A DNA stretch of 64,000 nucleotides from Agriotes lineatus (GCA_940337035.1 OW679203.1:27041495-27105494); one strand, 5' to 3'; positions 11,201-23,931 are shown, numbered from the stretch's first letter. Notes: a model not told the origin generated them from the sequence alone. Numbers and translations: made by a program.

Positions 11201-14200
11201 CCCCGTTTAACAACAATTCGAATTTTTGCAGGAGCGTCCGTCAGGTTGGGTTCATCATAGTTGATGACAGATTCTGACTTAAAGCTTGCAAAGCTACCTC
11301 TAAGTTTATACCGTGAGATCGTTTAAAAACAGAACAGAGTGCCATGGAATTTCTGCTTTAGATTCGAACTTTGGTTAACAGCCATTTGTCAATTTATTAA
11401 CTTAACCTCAAAGAAGACATAATCTTTCAACGTCAAAAATTATAGTAAATGTTCAAAGAGAGTGCGTTGGAATTTCTGTCTTTGATGATTTACTGTAATT
11501 TTTCACGTTTAATAAAGCTTATGCCTTGTTTTAGGTTAAGTTAATAAATTGACAAATGGCTGATAACCAAAGTTCGAATCTTAAACACTCTCTGTCCCTC
11601 TGTAGTAACAATTGATTTTACTTGTTTGACAGGCTATAACAATCATAGATATGTACCTAACTACGTCTTATATTGCTCTCGTATACCTTCTCACGTAGTT
11701 TTTTAACTGCTTGCACTTTCCTGTAGCTGTTTTATACATAATTTACCTGCTTTACATATCTATTGTGGCCATTTTGTCTCACGATTGTGTAAAATTATGA
11801 AAAGTTTTTGGTCACGCATAATTTCTGAAATCTCACGTCCTAAAGCATCAAAATCGATAAAGCCACTTGGTCCTTCAATTTATAATGTTTTCAAACAGGG
11901 AATTTTTCGAGCAACCTGAAATATTTACAACTTTATTAGTATAAAAAAGTACTTAAACATTGCATGCGTTTCATAAATACAGTTTGTGCATTGTTCAGGT
12001 TGTATTCATTACGTTGAACTTCTTATCTACTAGCTGCTTGATTATTGTTTGCTCTTGTTATTTATAATTATATCATTATTTGCTAAGTGTCTGGTTGGTC
12101 ATTGTATTGATTTTATATATTACTATTTTGATGCGATATAAAAACAACAGTTACAATGAAAACCAGTCGAAAATTCTAGGCCTAGCATTGCCAGACGAAC
12201 TTCTAGACGGCATTTAAAACTGTATTTAACTTTTTTTATTATCTGCAATTTTGTCCTTATTCCTTACTGGATAGGAGACATTCTTATTTTATTTTTTTAT
12301 TTCCTCACTATAGTCAAAATAATTGTACCTTGAAAGATACGGAGATAAATTCTTGTTAATTTAATGGTATTTTGGATGCCAGTCATAAACTTGAAGATTG
12401 TGGAATCGAAAACCTCCTTGGCGATTGGAAATGGGGGATGTGCTCAATCTCCAGCTATGACTCGCCCTGCGAATCTCTAGATATATTTACTTGGCTTCAC
12501 GATACGCGAAACTGCACTGCGCTTTACAAATAAAACCATACGTTGATTTTAAAGACTATTAAGATAGCGTTCACAACATTATATTTAAGCGAGTCGGTTG
12601 TGCAGCTGTGGCCGCAACGGAAAAAGGGTAACCAAAACAAGTCCTAAAGAATTTCTACCTGTTTGTTGTAATAAAACGCCTGAGAAAAATTCCACAGGAG
12701 AAAACATTTTATATAAACTGGTGCAGAGCGCTGAAGGCGTTATTGCACTACGAACGAGAATATGTCCAACATATATTTTACAACATGTTAAAACACTTGG
12801 CAATAATTTACAAGTAAAAAATCTTATTCCAGAACATTTTAAATTGGCGATTAATAAAAATGTAGTTTAATAGGCGGAAAATGTGGAAACCAATGGAAAT
12901 TAGAGTTGTTCGGGCTTGAAAAAACCAAAGCAAAATAGCTCTCCAGGATTTCGACCGCCGAAATTTACGTGAATCTATACGAGATATAGAAGAAGCTTCT
13001 CCAAAGCTTCGTCGGCGCGACGGTAAAGAATAGACAGCGAATGTTAAAAGATTTTCTATGAGCAATTAGGGTGAATCCACACGCGATGAACGGAAAGTTT
13101 TTTCCAGGACAGCGTCGGCTACGAACGTTGCGTTACACAAACTTTAAAATATTAAGATAAACTATTTTTTTATAAATTTACATTGTTTTTAAAGCTAAGT
13201 AAAAGCGACAAAAACCCTATTCTATACAGTTTACCTTGAAAATCTTGCTAAATTAGTCAAACCTTCCCCATTTGTTAACATCAATACATATCCAAGTTGT
13301 TTTTTTATTTTCATAAATCTATCTGTAGTAATGCTGTATTGGACTTTCAAAACCTTCAACGTGACTTTAACTTCCAGGTGGTCGGCTTAGCGCGCCGTAA
13401 GGAAAAAGTGGAAGAGTTGGCCAAGAGCCTCGAGGGCAAGCCAGGTAAGCTGTACGCCGTAAAAGCAGACATGACCAAAGAAGAGGACATCTTGGAAGCA
13501 TTCAAGTGGACCAAGGAGAACCTAGGCCCCGTGCACATCCTCATCAACAACGCCGGCCTGGCCAAGGCTTCCAAGCTCACCGAAGGGATAACCAGTGCCT
13601 GGAAGGAAATCTTCGATACCAACGTTATTGGTCTATGTATTGCAACAAGGGAAGCTGTTAAGGATATGAGGGCCAACAAGGTAGATGGGCACATCATCCA
13701 CATCAACAGCGTTCTCGGGCACTATGTGGCAAACGTTCCTGATCTGAACCTGTATCCCGCTTCCAAATTCGCTGTCACCGCCTTGACGGAAACACTGAGA
13801 CAGGAACTTAATTTCATTGGTAGCAAGATTAGGATTACGGTAAGTTTTTATATTTATGCTGCATAAAGACACTTTTCAAATGTGCTTGCAATTATTTATT
13901 GTAGGCTCTTTTCCCAGTGAAAAGCATCTGCTTCATTGTGATGCGTTATTATTCCGTGTATCCGGGAGGCTTGGCTTCTGTTTCCTGTCTTACATACAAT
14001 ATATAATTTTGTAGTTATTGCTATATTTGTCCTTTCAATGAATATATCCACCTGTCTCTATCTTAACAGACATCCTTTGTCGTTAAAGTCCCTGTCTTCC
14101 ATCGTCTCATGTACTTAGTCTCTCCATGACCTTCGAGATTTTCCTCTCTTTCTACTTTCTAGTGGGCCCCGTTGTGTTACCCTAAACATCCACTGCTTCT

Positions 14201-17200
14201 GGTCGATTTTTCTGACAAGCTCGTACTATATCAATATCTTCTCATGGATGCAATTCAATGTACCATTTTCGACAACTCTCTCCAGAACTCCATTTCGGTT
14301 ACACTGATCTGATTCTTGTGCGCAGAACATAAAATGAATTCTCAAGCAAATTATGTATAAGAAAATGTATATAATTAAAAAAGAATGCTCCCAACACCTG
14401 GCTGGGCGTCTTGCTGGACGTCGGCAATGCTTGACGTGACTGTATTTGGCGGAACGGTTTGTACAACAAAGGTCCTTGAGTACGGTGGCAGTTTTCTGTA
14501 ACTCAAAATGTGGCTGCTGAATATTTGATCCAATTAAGGATGGTGTTCAATATCCCCGTTCTGCGCGAATACTTTTGCGGGTGATATCTCAAGGTTACCT
14601 GTGTTCTTTCAGCTTGTGGATGTTTTACCACGTAAGTTTAATTTTAAGTTACGTTTACCTCTCCCTCAGTTTCGAATCTCGAGCAGGTATGGTAGGTATG
14701 TAGTTCTTGCCACCTCAAATCGGCTCGACTACGAGGTTTATAAGTTATTTTGCCACCGAAAATCAGCTCGACAAAGAAACAGGGATTGTTTTTCACCCGT
14801 AATCGGCTCGACAATGGATTAGTGGTTATTCTGCCACCGAAAATCGGCGCGACATTATATCGGAGTTTTCAAGTCAAGTTGTCCTGGATGGGTCAGGTAT
14901 TGTATTTTTATACCAGTTTGGGCCTCCTTCGACGTCGATCATTTTCTGTGGGAAGAAAAGTGGCGCTTTTTCTTATTTTCTTCATTTATTCATTATCGTT
15001 GTGGATGAGGTGTAAGGCTAGGTTTAGTATACCTAAATCCTTACGCCACAACTCACTTAGGGACATGGTTCTCAGCCTTTTAATCTGTGCCAGACCAATA
15101 CCATCTGAAGAACAAGACCTCCGCTCTCCGCCCTGACGTCAGCACGATTTACTCTGCCTTTAGCCTCGAAGTAAGAAGTTTTATAAAGATCGATCATTGG
15201 TTAATTCGACCTACCTGTGTTGACATCACGCCGGAGAGCTGCGGCCTTGTTGTAGAGATGGTATTGGTCAGATGCTGCTAATGTGCCTGCAGCTTCGCGG
15301 CAGGTATTTTGTTTTACTTTTCTTTCCCATATCTTGGAGGCATTCGAAATTCACCAGTTGGGGACGCGCCATCTAGGGGCTACAGGTTCCCCCGAAGGAA
15401 CCACTTCATTTTCGATTTACCTGTTTGATTTAGTTTAAAAAGCTGATTTGTGCTCTGGTGATATGTACCAACCATGCGTTATTACGTCATTTCTGCAGTA
15501 TATGCAATCAATTCTTACTAAAGTGTTGTATAATCGACTATTTGTATATTTGCTTATTTCGTTATCTTCTAATATTTCCCTAATTTTACAAAAAGTGCAT
15601 GGCGTCGCTATTGTTCTTAAAATTTATGTGCTTTCGTAGATATAAAAAAATATTTCCTCAAATGTATAACTATATTGATTCTTAAAGTTCTTAAAGCAAT
15701 ATTATTTATTTACAGCAACATATGTTTGACCTTCACATATTCTCAATCCAATGCCCATTGTTGAGACTATTCTGATTTTATAAATATCTTTGTTAAACTT
15801 CTGTATGTACTTGCTACAAGCACCACAGGTTATGCCCCTGCAGCGATTTGGACCTATTCATTCCAATGTTTTTAGGTGTACCTTTGGCCTGTTGACCTAT
15901 GTTCAGTGCCTCGTATACTTTCTTCATCATCTTCCTTGGTCCATTCGTAGTAGGTGTCCCAACCATCTTAGTTGCCCTTCTTATACCGACATATTCAGAT
16001 TTGTTCTGAATGTATCACTTCTTGAATTGTTTCTTCTTTTTTTCTTTTTTATTCTTCTTCGAGATAACATCTCATAACCTTCTTTAGCCGTAGCGAAGGG
16101 TTTTACCAGGTCCAAAAAATATCGATGTAAGTCGGCCACGAACGGCAATAATTTGACACTTCAAAACAAATCAGACACAAACTCTAAAACAAACTATAAA
16201 TCGTACCAAGCAAACGTTCATGAACAAATCGGAGCGCCGACCACCTACAGTAAAGACGGCGTACGTTTCTTTTCTAAATTAGCAAAGGGTCAAAGAGTCC
16301 TTCAATACAACCAATATGTTCACTAGCTTACGAGAACTCTTAAACTCATTAAAACTTGCGTAGTCAAATTCGCTCCGACCTGAAACAGACTCTGAAATAT
16401 TTGTTACATAAACTACTTGCGCTAGTGATAAAGCCAAGGATAATATTAACAGGATTATGTAATGAGCAGTAATTAGATAAAACAAACTAATGTTATAAAT
16501 ATAGCCAGTTTAGTTGCCACGAGCAACAATTTCAGAAGCTTCAAAGTATCAGTGCTTCTTTGCGAGAAGTCTTCTAGAAAACAAGCGAGCACAAAAGTTA
16601 TCCAAAACAATAACTTTAGCGCAGAATATATTGTAATGGTCTTATGCATGAGGCTCTACTATGCTTGCAGTACAGTGTAGAAAAACAAGTCAATAAGCAC
16701 AGAGTTGGGTTGTTTTATGTAGCTGCAATACTAAGCTTAAATTTCATTCAGTAAATGCATTGGAAAAGAGATGCCAGTATTAATAAATGAATTGAGTAAG
16801 GAACGCAAAGGGCAACGCTTGTTTTTCACAGGGTTGAAATCGAATTTCAAATTAATTAAATATTAGGTTTGGGCAGAATGATTAGCCAAACCAAAAGAAA
16901 TGAATAATCACAAAAAGGTTTGCTATGTGGAGGTCAATGAAGCGTATATTTCAATATAGCTAAGTAGGTAAAGTTGTGAACAATCTAAAAAGGTATAAGA
17001 AGCCAGAAAAATAATAATGTTGCAACGAGCAATTAAGAAGGCAGGTATAAAGACATAACATAGCAATTGTGAGAAGCAGACAAGACAGGATAAAGCAAGG
17101 GAAAAGCAAACAGCAAGACATGAAAAAAAACTGAAAAGAAGACAGATGGACATCGAAAGCATTTATGAAGGAAGTGAACTCTTTAAAAGGATCAGTGCTA

Positions 17201-20200
17201 TTACGCGAGTGAACAGAGCAAAGCAAACAATAAAACGTGTAGTGGCGCAAAGAGACATTTTAACAATTAAAAATGTTGACAATATGTTAGATATAAGAAA
17301 TTTTTAAATTCAATAATTTGTAAGTAAATTTATTTCAAAATGTATTTGATTTGAACATGGCTAATTTCCGTTTGTATAGTATTCGTTCAGCATTTGTTTA
17401 TACAACAATTGCATAAGTTATAAAATTGACATGAAATTTTGTGCTCGATTTGAATAAAGTTTTTATACAATAAAAGTCAATATTTTGAGCCAAAAAGTGT
17501 TTCACTGTGTTAAGCAGGTGTTAAAGTTCATATGAGAACTTTTATGGCGATTTCCGCAACAATAAATAATTTTACCAAGAGCATCTCCGAGGAAACGTAC
17601 GCCACCCACATCAAAATTATGAAGAAGGATTCCAGCCGAAAAGAGGGTCCAGAGCGAAGGCATACTACTGCGACGCATCATGCAGGAGTGTAGGACACCG
17701 ACCAGCAGCACAGACACCGGGGGAAACCGTTCCAGACGAAGATACGAGCTGGGGCCTTCTTTCCGAAGATTGAAGCGAACACGAAATCTTAAGGTACTGT
17801 CCAACCCTAAAAATATTAGCGTGAGCATCCAGAAATTTGTGTGCGTACGAGAACAAACCGTACTGAACAAGATTCAAGCATCTTCAAGCCTCTAGCAAAA
17901 GTGCTTTTCAAATTATTAACCAGAGTCCAGTTGTGAGGTTAGGTGGGGATTAAACAATTGCAGAAATTCAATCGGCGTCCCTTCTGACGTCATAAGACAA
18001 ATTAATTTCTGAAACAAATGAGAATAATAACCGCCAAAGCACTACGATTTAAATAAATATCTCTTCAAATGTTCACAAATTTGATTTTTAAAGTCAACAA
18101 CGCTTGCAGCACAATACGAACCATTTTTGTAATTTTTACAGCATACATTTGCGACTGCGTATTTGGAACAAATTCGGGTGGCCAGTGACGCACCAGTTTA
18201 AGTAAATATTCACAAATTATTAGGAATTCACCCCTTTGAATAGAGTTGATCGTCTATCGAGCTAGCGTTATGAGAATAAAATTGCAGATCAATAAAATAC
18301 GAAAAAGGGCATAATACCGGTTATTTTGGTCAAGTAAAATAAAAATACAAAACACCAATATTTTAATCAGTTTAAGTCTTACATTAAATTTTAAAAACCA
18401 TATCAATTAAATAGCAAACTCAAAGTGGAGCTTTCAAAGCAATCCATCTTAATATGTATAGTGAAATACTTAAGCTACAAATGAGTCTTAATAATTTGGC
18501 TAGCAGGTTGCTTACGGTGACGCCATAGAGGGGATAATGAAGTACCACCATGATAAGCAAAAATTTAGTTCAATTAATTCAAAAGTAAAACTTGAGCAAA
18601 GATTCGAGCATGGTGCAGGTTTAGCAGGAGAGCTCTGGCTTCGAATTGACCAATACGCACAGATTTGTGTTGACCTTTAACGATGTGCTCCCAGGATGAC
18701 GCAAGAGTGCACCAAAAAAATGCGGTCTAATCTGAAAACAGCAACAAAAGCTTCTCATACAATGTAGCCTTAGCAATGGCCCCGGAGAATAAGCGGGCAT
18801 AAACTAGCAGCTAAATTTTGCCGATTTCGAGGTGGTCGGTTCTTAATTAATGCAGAAGCCGACATACAGCTTAATACGCTGCGCAAAATTACGCGAGTAG
18901 ACCCAGACACTACTATACTCATTCAACCATTACAAAACAACCTTATACTATGGACTAGGGCATAACAAAAATTTACGTGCGTTTGGTATGAGAGACGCTA
19001 GCAAAAGAGGATTTGCTTTAGAACAAATGCAAAGCTGTGTACACATACTAACAAAAACCAATAAGAAACGGACATCACGCCATCTAGTTATCGGCGTGAA
19101 GAGGGATCGATGATTCGCTTCGAAAGAATTGAAGGACATCAAGCGAGTTCGGCGACCTTAAAATGTAAGCAATAATGGCGCTAGGACGGGGTCAACCAGA
19201 ATAGCGCATGATGACCGGAAAAATTATGTGGAAGAGAAGCGTGGCGCAGTACTGTTTTTTATGGAATTTTTTACAACTGTAAACTTAACTGATGTTGCTT
19301 TGATAAAGAAATCAAACGTTCCGACATATTGGCTTGGATGTTTTGACTTTTTTAATTTCTTTATTGACCAAGGTTCCGGAATGACTCATTCGTTGAGATA
19401 TAAATACGGGCAAAGAAAATAAGAGGACAATCGAAGTCGAAGTCGAAATCCGAGTGCCGACTCCAGCTTGGAGCGTGCAAGCTGCCATATAAATAACGCG
19501 TGTATAACAAATAAATATAGCAACATAAATCATTCAGTTCGAAGTCAAGAATCCAGCTTTGAAGTATGCGGAAGCTGCCATATGAATAACGCGTTGTAAA
19601 TAAATCTAGCGATATATATCATTAATGTCGCGTGAAAATAAATAAGTGTATTTGTTGTTAGAAATAGTTCCTGTTAGTTTGTAAATAATTTGTGTTCCGC
19701 CTTAATAGTTCTTGTGCTTCTGTTAAATCGTAAAGATAAATTGCTGTAAATAAATGCTTCAAACAAGAAGCGGCGTATAATTTTTAATATCCCAAAACGG
19801 TAAAACGTAACAATATTTACGTTACAGTTTGTCAACTCCTATATCAAACGGCTTAATAAAAATTTTAACGATAAGTAAAATGACCGATAAAGTTCTTCAA
19901 GTATAAAGATTCGTGTTTCATAGCATGGCATTTTTAGTTAAAAACATTTTTATGCATAAGAACAGCCTGTTAAATAAGTTTTATTTCAGCAAAATTAATA
20001 TAATATTTGTTTGGTCATTGTAGAAAGTATTTTATCATTGACAAGTAAATGTAAGCGTCGGCCTTGTCTAATCACTAGAATGCCATGCTTAAATTTCCGG
20101 AATAAAAAACCTTCTGGTTCTAGAACTCTAATTAGGACATGTTTCAGAGCGTAAGCCCTGGCCCAGTGGAAACAGAATTCCCCAAAGTCGCCAGCTCGTT

Positions 20201-20407
20201 GCTAGAAGACAATAAATTCCAAGAACTCTTCAAGATCTTGCCAAAACTTCAAGGAGAAGACGTCGCTGATGCTGTCGTGTACGTCCTTTCCACGCCGCCC
20301 CACGTTCAGGTAATATGCAACTATACAAGTTTAAAAATCAGTCAAACTAACGCCTGCATTTCTAGGTTCACGAACTTATGATTCGTCCAGTTGGCGAACT
20401 TGTCTAA
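8154..20407 (+). CDS. SDR-A: short-chain dehydrogenase/reductase, DHRS11 / farnesol dehydrogenase-like (4 exons)
   Basis: Coding exons 8154-8261, 13378-13839, 20148-20309 and 20366-20407 join in frame (all introns phase 0, GT-AG) into 257 aa, the normal length of a classical SDR. Visible features: cofactor motif TGASAGCG at residues 16-23; basic ARR at 41-43 after the second strand, favouring NADP(H); NNAG 93-96; catalytic tetrad N118, S147, Y162 and K166 (YPASK); PG at 194-195. No signal peptide or membrane segment is seen, so it is probably cytosolic. The family reduces or oxidises alcohols and ketones (insect members act on farnesol and other lipids). The actual substrate is not readable. 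Met5 aligns with Met1 of the paralog SDR-B and is an alternative start. AATAAA occurs at 20452 and 20622. Introns are 5116, 6308 and 56 bp. The gene converges on SDR-B. Confidence 0.9.
8742..9450. repeat. MITE with TACAGGGTG ends and about 100-bp TIRs
   Basis: The left end TACAGGGTGTTTAAAAAATA is mirrored by TTTTAAACACCCTGTA at the right. The arms (about 8742-8850 and 9345-9450) share inverted sequence including the CCGATATTTTACCCACTTAT block and the block around ACATGGGTCCGGAA. TA flanks both ends. A second internal ACACCCTGTATTT at 9331-9343 suggests a composite structure. No coding capacity is seen. Confidence 0.8.
9610..9755. repeat. Small inverted repeat / foldback element
   Basis: TTTTTGGAGGTTATGATACA (about 9637) and its inverted counterpart (TATATCATAACCTCAAAAAA, about 9727) flank a short centre. 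The pairing includes GAAACTTCAACCAACTTAAA with TTTAAGTTAGCCGAAGTTGC. Arms are about 55 bp. Confidence 0.65.
11335..11590. repeat. Foldback MITE with an internal direct repeat
   Basis: The left arm contains GATTCGAACTTTGGTTAACA then GCCATTTGTCAATTTATTAA. The right arm (11534-11583) is its inverse with few mismatches. In addition, AGAGTGCCATGGAATTTCTG near 11337 recurs as AGAGTGCGTTGGAATTTCTG near 11460 in direct orientation. Confidence 0.75.
13378..13839 (+). CDS. SDR-A exon 2
   Basis: 154 codons (residues 37-190) carrying NNAG, the catalytic Asn, Ser, Tyr and Lys, and the conserved TALTETLRQEL helix. Flanked by TTCCAG and GTAAGT. Clearly more GC-rich than the surrounding introns. It covers in one piece the region that SDR-B splits into two exons. 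Confidence 0.92.
14707..14862. repeat. Degenerate tandem repeat, about 45-bp unit, 4 copies
   Basis: The motif GCCACCGAAAATCGGCTCGAC recurs in variant form four times at about 40-46-bp spacing (near 14709, 14753, 14797 and 14837), with variable filler between copies. Confidence 0.6.
15870..16000 (-). pseudogene. LINE reverse-transcriptase C-terminal scrap
   Basis: On the minus strand 15979-15926 reads G-Q-L-R-W-L-G-H-L-L-R-M-D-Q-G-R then stop. This is the R-W-x-G-H-x-x-R-M signature near the C-terminus of many insect LINE proteins, also seen in the RTE at 33004-36470 (RWWGHVQRM). Flanking frames are broken. A short dead remnant. Confidence 0.5.
19461..19625. repeat. Direct duplication of a 75-bp segment
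   Basis: CCAGCTTGGAGCGTGCAAGC and the following CTGCCATATAAATAACGCGT through ATAAATCATT recur about 88 bp later with around 20 percent differences (CCAGCTTTGAAGTATGCGGA, CTGCCATATGAATAACGCGT). It could be part of a dead LTR or a local tandem duplication. No coding. Confidence 0.55.
20148..20309 (+). CDS. SDR-A exon 3
   Basis: 54 codons (residues 191-244), starting SVSPGPVETEF, the conserved post-catalytic PG loop, and ending STPPHVQ. Acceptor TTTCAG, donor GTAATA. Confidence 0.88.
20366..20407 (+). CDS. SDR-A exon 4 (terminal)
   Basis: Encodes VHELMIRPVGELV and TAA after a 56-bp intron ending TTTCTAG. The C-terminal VHEL-IRP motif is shared with SDR-B. Confidence 0.88.
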   Translation, partial: VHELMIRPVGELV

Positions 20408-20451
20408 GAAAAAAAAATAAGTCAGCTGATGTTGCTAAGAAGTGATATCAA

Positions 20452-20457
20452 AATAAA
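20452..20457 (+). terminator. Probable poly(A) signal of SDR-A
   Basis: AATAAA lies 45 bases after the stop codon. A second AATAAA at 20622 may be an alternative. Confidence 0.5.
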
Positions 20458-20462
20458 ATTTT

Positions 20463-22009
20463 AGGACTCAGACGATGTAAGTCTTATTACGATGCTGCAA
20501 ATTCTTGTCTATTGGAAAGGTTAGCAAAGAATGTAATTTAAAACCAAGTTAAAAGAGGTTATAACTTATACTGTGCTGAGTATAATTGTAAAGGCTTGAA
20601 TGTTTTTATGTATAAATTAACAATAAACCTTGTTCATATGCACTTTTACTAATTTCTTATTTCGAAACAATTTCCAAATCCATAATCTGTATTGATGCCA
20701 TTTACATGCTTTTTTATATTATTATAATAAAAATCGTCAAGGTTGGTTAGCATGTATGTATTAATTCTTGAAATTGCCAAACGCAGGCTGCAATTATTAT
20801 ATATTTTGATCCAGACAAACGCTGATCTTTTATATCTAGTTGAAGTGGTTTTGTGAAGATGCGTATAATGATAAAGTAGCAAATATTTATATGAAGCTAA
20901 TCAACTTCTGTATATAATTCGTAAGCATTGTGTATACCTTAATATTGACACAGGTGCGCTGATACTGATGTAATGCAAATAGCAAACAAGAAATAAGCAT
21001 AAGTACTTGGTTTTATGTATTTTAATTTGTTAAACAATACAGATTCTGGTTTTAGAACAATTTTGCGAAAATAATTGCTTTACTTATGACTTATGCATCA
21101 CCACAAAAAAGATCCTGCTGTTGTTGAATGTGCGCTTCAATGTGTTCCATATGCTATAAACTTTTAAAAAGTACTCAAGCTTGCCAGAATACTTGTAACA
21201 TCATACATTAAGTCGTTGAATGTTTTTGCATCTTATCGTTAGAATCGTGGAAAAATTTTTTTTATAAAGTCATTGCCGACTATGATTTCCATTAGAAAAA
21301 ACACAAGTTTGTGTCATAACTCAAAAATGATAGCTTAAATAACAAATGTGGTTAGACTGTGTTATTAAGCACATAATTATCTACAACTTTTTCCTTCACA
21401 CATTTTGTCTCAGGTCAATAATAACAGAGCTATCGGCACCGAACGAAATTAGAAAAAAATCATTTTTGCAAAATATCTAGTTAGCCTTGCATTTTTTCCA
21501 AAAAAGCTTATTAAATTGAGCTCGTAAACTGCAATTCTTTCCCCATTTAACCATGTCTCTGTCTCCTATACTTTCCGAGATCCCCATGCTAAACATTAAA
21601 AAAGGCTCATCCTGTATACGACCTATGTATCCTTTTATAAAAAAACATGTCAATGCATCGTTTTATTGCATTCTTTAGGAATGCCGTGCGTGATTTTCAA
21701 GATTGTTTCCGTTAGTGTTTAGAAAATAGATGGTGGTCATGTTGAACACTAAGTTGTAACGGATGATATTTTTGTTTTTTAGTGTTGTGTATTGTTGATA
21801 TATTTTTTTAAATGATCGTTTCATAACATTTGTTTTGGTATTCAAATAATTTTGTGTTTTATTGACAAACATACTATGCTACTTATTGACCAGAACTTCT
21901 CAATATGAGGAATAAGCTCACTAATATTTTGTAGAGTGTAGTGTTGGTTGCCTACAGCCATCTAAAATTAGCACTAAAACAAAGCGTAGACTTTTTTTTA
22001 ATAAAAATA
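20463..22009. other. No gene seen
   Basis: AT-rich spacer downstream of SDR-A with no recognised coding frame or structured repeat. Confidence 0.4.
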
Positions 22010-22137
22010 TACAGGGTCAATTTAAAAGCTAACGCCTACCGGTTTCAAAACAGGCAACACACATTGAATTCCAAAGGTAACTTTTCTGTTTGACCGTAAA
22101 ACTGGTAGGCATTAGCTTTTAAAATAAACACCCTGTG
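22010..22137. repeat. Short foldback MITE (TACAGGGT ends)
   Basis: TACAGGGTCAATTTAAAAGC through CTACCGGTTT is inverted at the right as AAACTGGTAGGC to AACACCCTGTG. The arms are about 38 bp around a 50-bp centre. Confidence 0.75.
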
Positions 22138-22149
22138 CATAGGATACAA

Positions 22150-22597
22150 TGGATACAAACAAATCCCTGTATAGGCTTTGCTCTTGTACGAGACCTCATA
22201 TGTCTGACCAACTTACCTCTTTTTGCCATTTGAAAATTGCAGCCCTAACGATTATAAATTATAAGATTTGCTCCTGTATGCAGCCGCGTGTGTCTAACTA
22301 AACCACATTTATTTGTTGCCGTGTATTGACGCAGAGAACAGCAGTGTTAGTGTTTTCATGTGTAATACCTTACATGTACAACAGCCAAATGACATTTTCT
22401 GCAGTTTTATATTTGCACTTGTAAAGAATATACTAATGCTTTTCTCCAATGTAGAAACTCACCATCTATGACCAATTTTCTTCTTTTTGTTGTTCGAAAA
22501 TTGTTTTCTGACCAACCATGTATAAGGTTTTTCTCCAGTATGAAACTGCTCGTGTATATCTACATTACCTTTGTGTTGTCCTGTATTGACACAGATA
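22150..22597 (-). pseudogene. Decayed C2H2 zinc-finger sequence, copy 1, distal part
   Basis: On the minus strand, HEQFHTGEKPY appears (near 22547-22515), the classic C2H2 linker. It is followed by degenerate fingers and two further decayed linkers (LHTGANLI near 22275, RTRAKPI near 22192). Many stops and frameshifts show it is dead. The unit from about 22247 recurs at 29011-29320. It continues, after removal of a LINE, at 28531. Confidence 0.7.
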
Positions 22598-22622
22598 ATA
22601 ATAATAATAATAATAATAATAA
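22598..22622. repeat. ATA/AAT microsatellite tail
   Basis: About eight ATA triplets, forming the 3' tail of the minus-strand LINE. Confidence 0.85.
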
Positions 22623-23011
22623 ATGGCATTTATTGGAACAAATACATAACTACCCACATATAGTATAAAGAAAAGAAAATATATCAGCAGTACAATACGA
22701 GTAATGAACAACCAACAGCATCACAGAGTTGCGTATTCGCTCCAACGGGGCGAAGTTCAGATAACAATCCGAAGATAGGAATCTGCTCTTCCACTTAACC
22801 CTTTATATATGTTATATTAGTATTCATAATAATACGAGAGCCAGCAGTATTTATTAATTGAAATACTGATTTTAAATAAGTTGCCAATTGGTGTAGAATT
22901 GAGAGTAATAGTTTAAAAGTAATAGTTTAAACGAGCAAAAAATTATATTAAGAACAGAATTGCCTAAACTTGATTATATTGAAAACGCCATTTGAATTAT
23001 ACTATTTGATG

Positions 23012-23653
23012 TTATAAATTTTGATGTTGTTTTTCGAACAAAATGTTAAAAAAAATTGTTTTAAATTTATTTGGTGAACAATGCTTTAAATAACCTGGTA
23101 AGGCGTTGTAAACCCTGGTTATATTATAAGAGAATGATCTTTCAAATAAGGCAGTTCTATGAAACGGAGGTGTTATTAAAGATTTATTCCGTACATTAAG
23201 ATTATGGACATCAAATCTAAAGTTTATTTTATTGTAAAGATAAGAAGGAATTTTATTAAATACAATTTTATGATATAAATTAGCAGCATGAAGCACCCTT
23301 CTATTTGTCATATTTAACCACCCTATTTCAGTTAATTTGTGTGAGATATGTTCATGCTTTCTAATACCAAAAATTAAACGCAGGCAGGAGTTTTGCATAC
23401 GCTGAATTCTCTTAATATCACTGCTATCCAAACCAGGTCCATATACAGAATCGCAAAAGTTGAATTGTGACAGCACAAGTGATTCACACAGCACAGTTTT
23501 TATTTTTTTATTCAAGGAAAATCGGTTCTGAAAGATAATTTTTAAATTTAAATATGATTTTTGTAATTTGCTAGAAATATGTTCCTTAAATCTTAATTTA
23601 TTATCGATGATAAGTCCTAGATTTTTACAAGAATCTTTAATTTCCAATGACAT
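23012..23653 (-). pseudogene. LINE ORF2 C-terminal domain
   Basis: 213 codons: post-RT region with K-N-L-G-L-I-I-D-N near the start and the RIQRMQNSCLRLIFGIRKHE block typical of LINE C-termini. It was continuous with the RT part (INIS joined to IKIRDM) before the 253-bp insertion at 23679. The 3' end is TAA then about 400 bp of 3' UTR. Confidence 0.8.
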
Positions 23654-23678
23654 ATCCCTTATTTTAATAGATATGTTA

Positions 23679-23931
23679 TTAACATTTATCGGTTTTAGGA
23701 TATTTAGCCTTTGTTTACATATACAAAAGTAGGCTGGTAACTAGATCATAACTTACCTGTAGGGTTAAAGAATATTACCCTACATGGCAACCATAACCAT
23801 ATAGCAACCGATAAACTATTGAACAAATCACGGATGTTATGAATCATAACTGCCTTAGAAGTTTTAAAATCCTCGCTCTACGAGCTCGGATTTCAAAACA
23901 TCTGCGGCAGTTATGATACTCATAACATTCC
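23679..23931. mobile_element. 253-bp insertion inside the LINE ORF, 11-bp target duplication
   Basis: TAGATATGTTA occurs at 23668-23678 and 23932-23942. Removing one copy plus the insert restores the LINE reading frame. Part of the insert (23834-23928) is an inverted repeat around ATGTTATGAATCATAACTGCC. The 11-bp duplication suggests retroposition, but no tRNA-type A/B boxes or poly(A) tail were found, so the class is unknown. Confidence 0.6.

Larger units (their letters stand above)
8262..13377 (+). other. SDR-A intron 1 (repeat-rich)
   Basis: Donor GTGAGT, acceptor CTTCCAG. It holds three foldback repeats (8742, 9610, 11335). A plus-strand stretch near 12945-13030 reads DFDRRNLRESIRDIEEA in one frame, which is coding-like but unrecognised. 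The open frame 12598-12870 is also unrecognised. Confidence 0.8.
13840..20147 (+). other. SDR-A intron 2
   Basis: 6.3 kb between GTAAGT and TTTCAG. Contents recognised: a degenerate tandem repeat at 14707, a LINE reverse-transcriptase scrap near 15926 (possibly also near 14040-14290) and a 75-bp direct duplication at 19461. The rest, including the more GC-rich 17580-17900 segment, is unassigned. Confidence 0.75.

Noticed and set aside
12585..13065. Overlapping open frames before SDR-A exon 2
   Set aside because: No domain, no splice-compatible reading with the SDR, and both strands are open, so no gene is called.
13356..13872. Minus-strand open frames over SDR-A exon 2
   Set aside because: They are antisense to a well-supported exon and arise from its GC-rich codon pattern.
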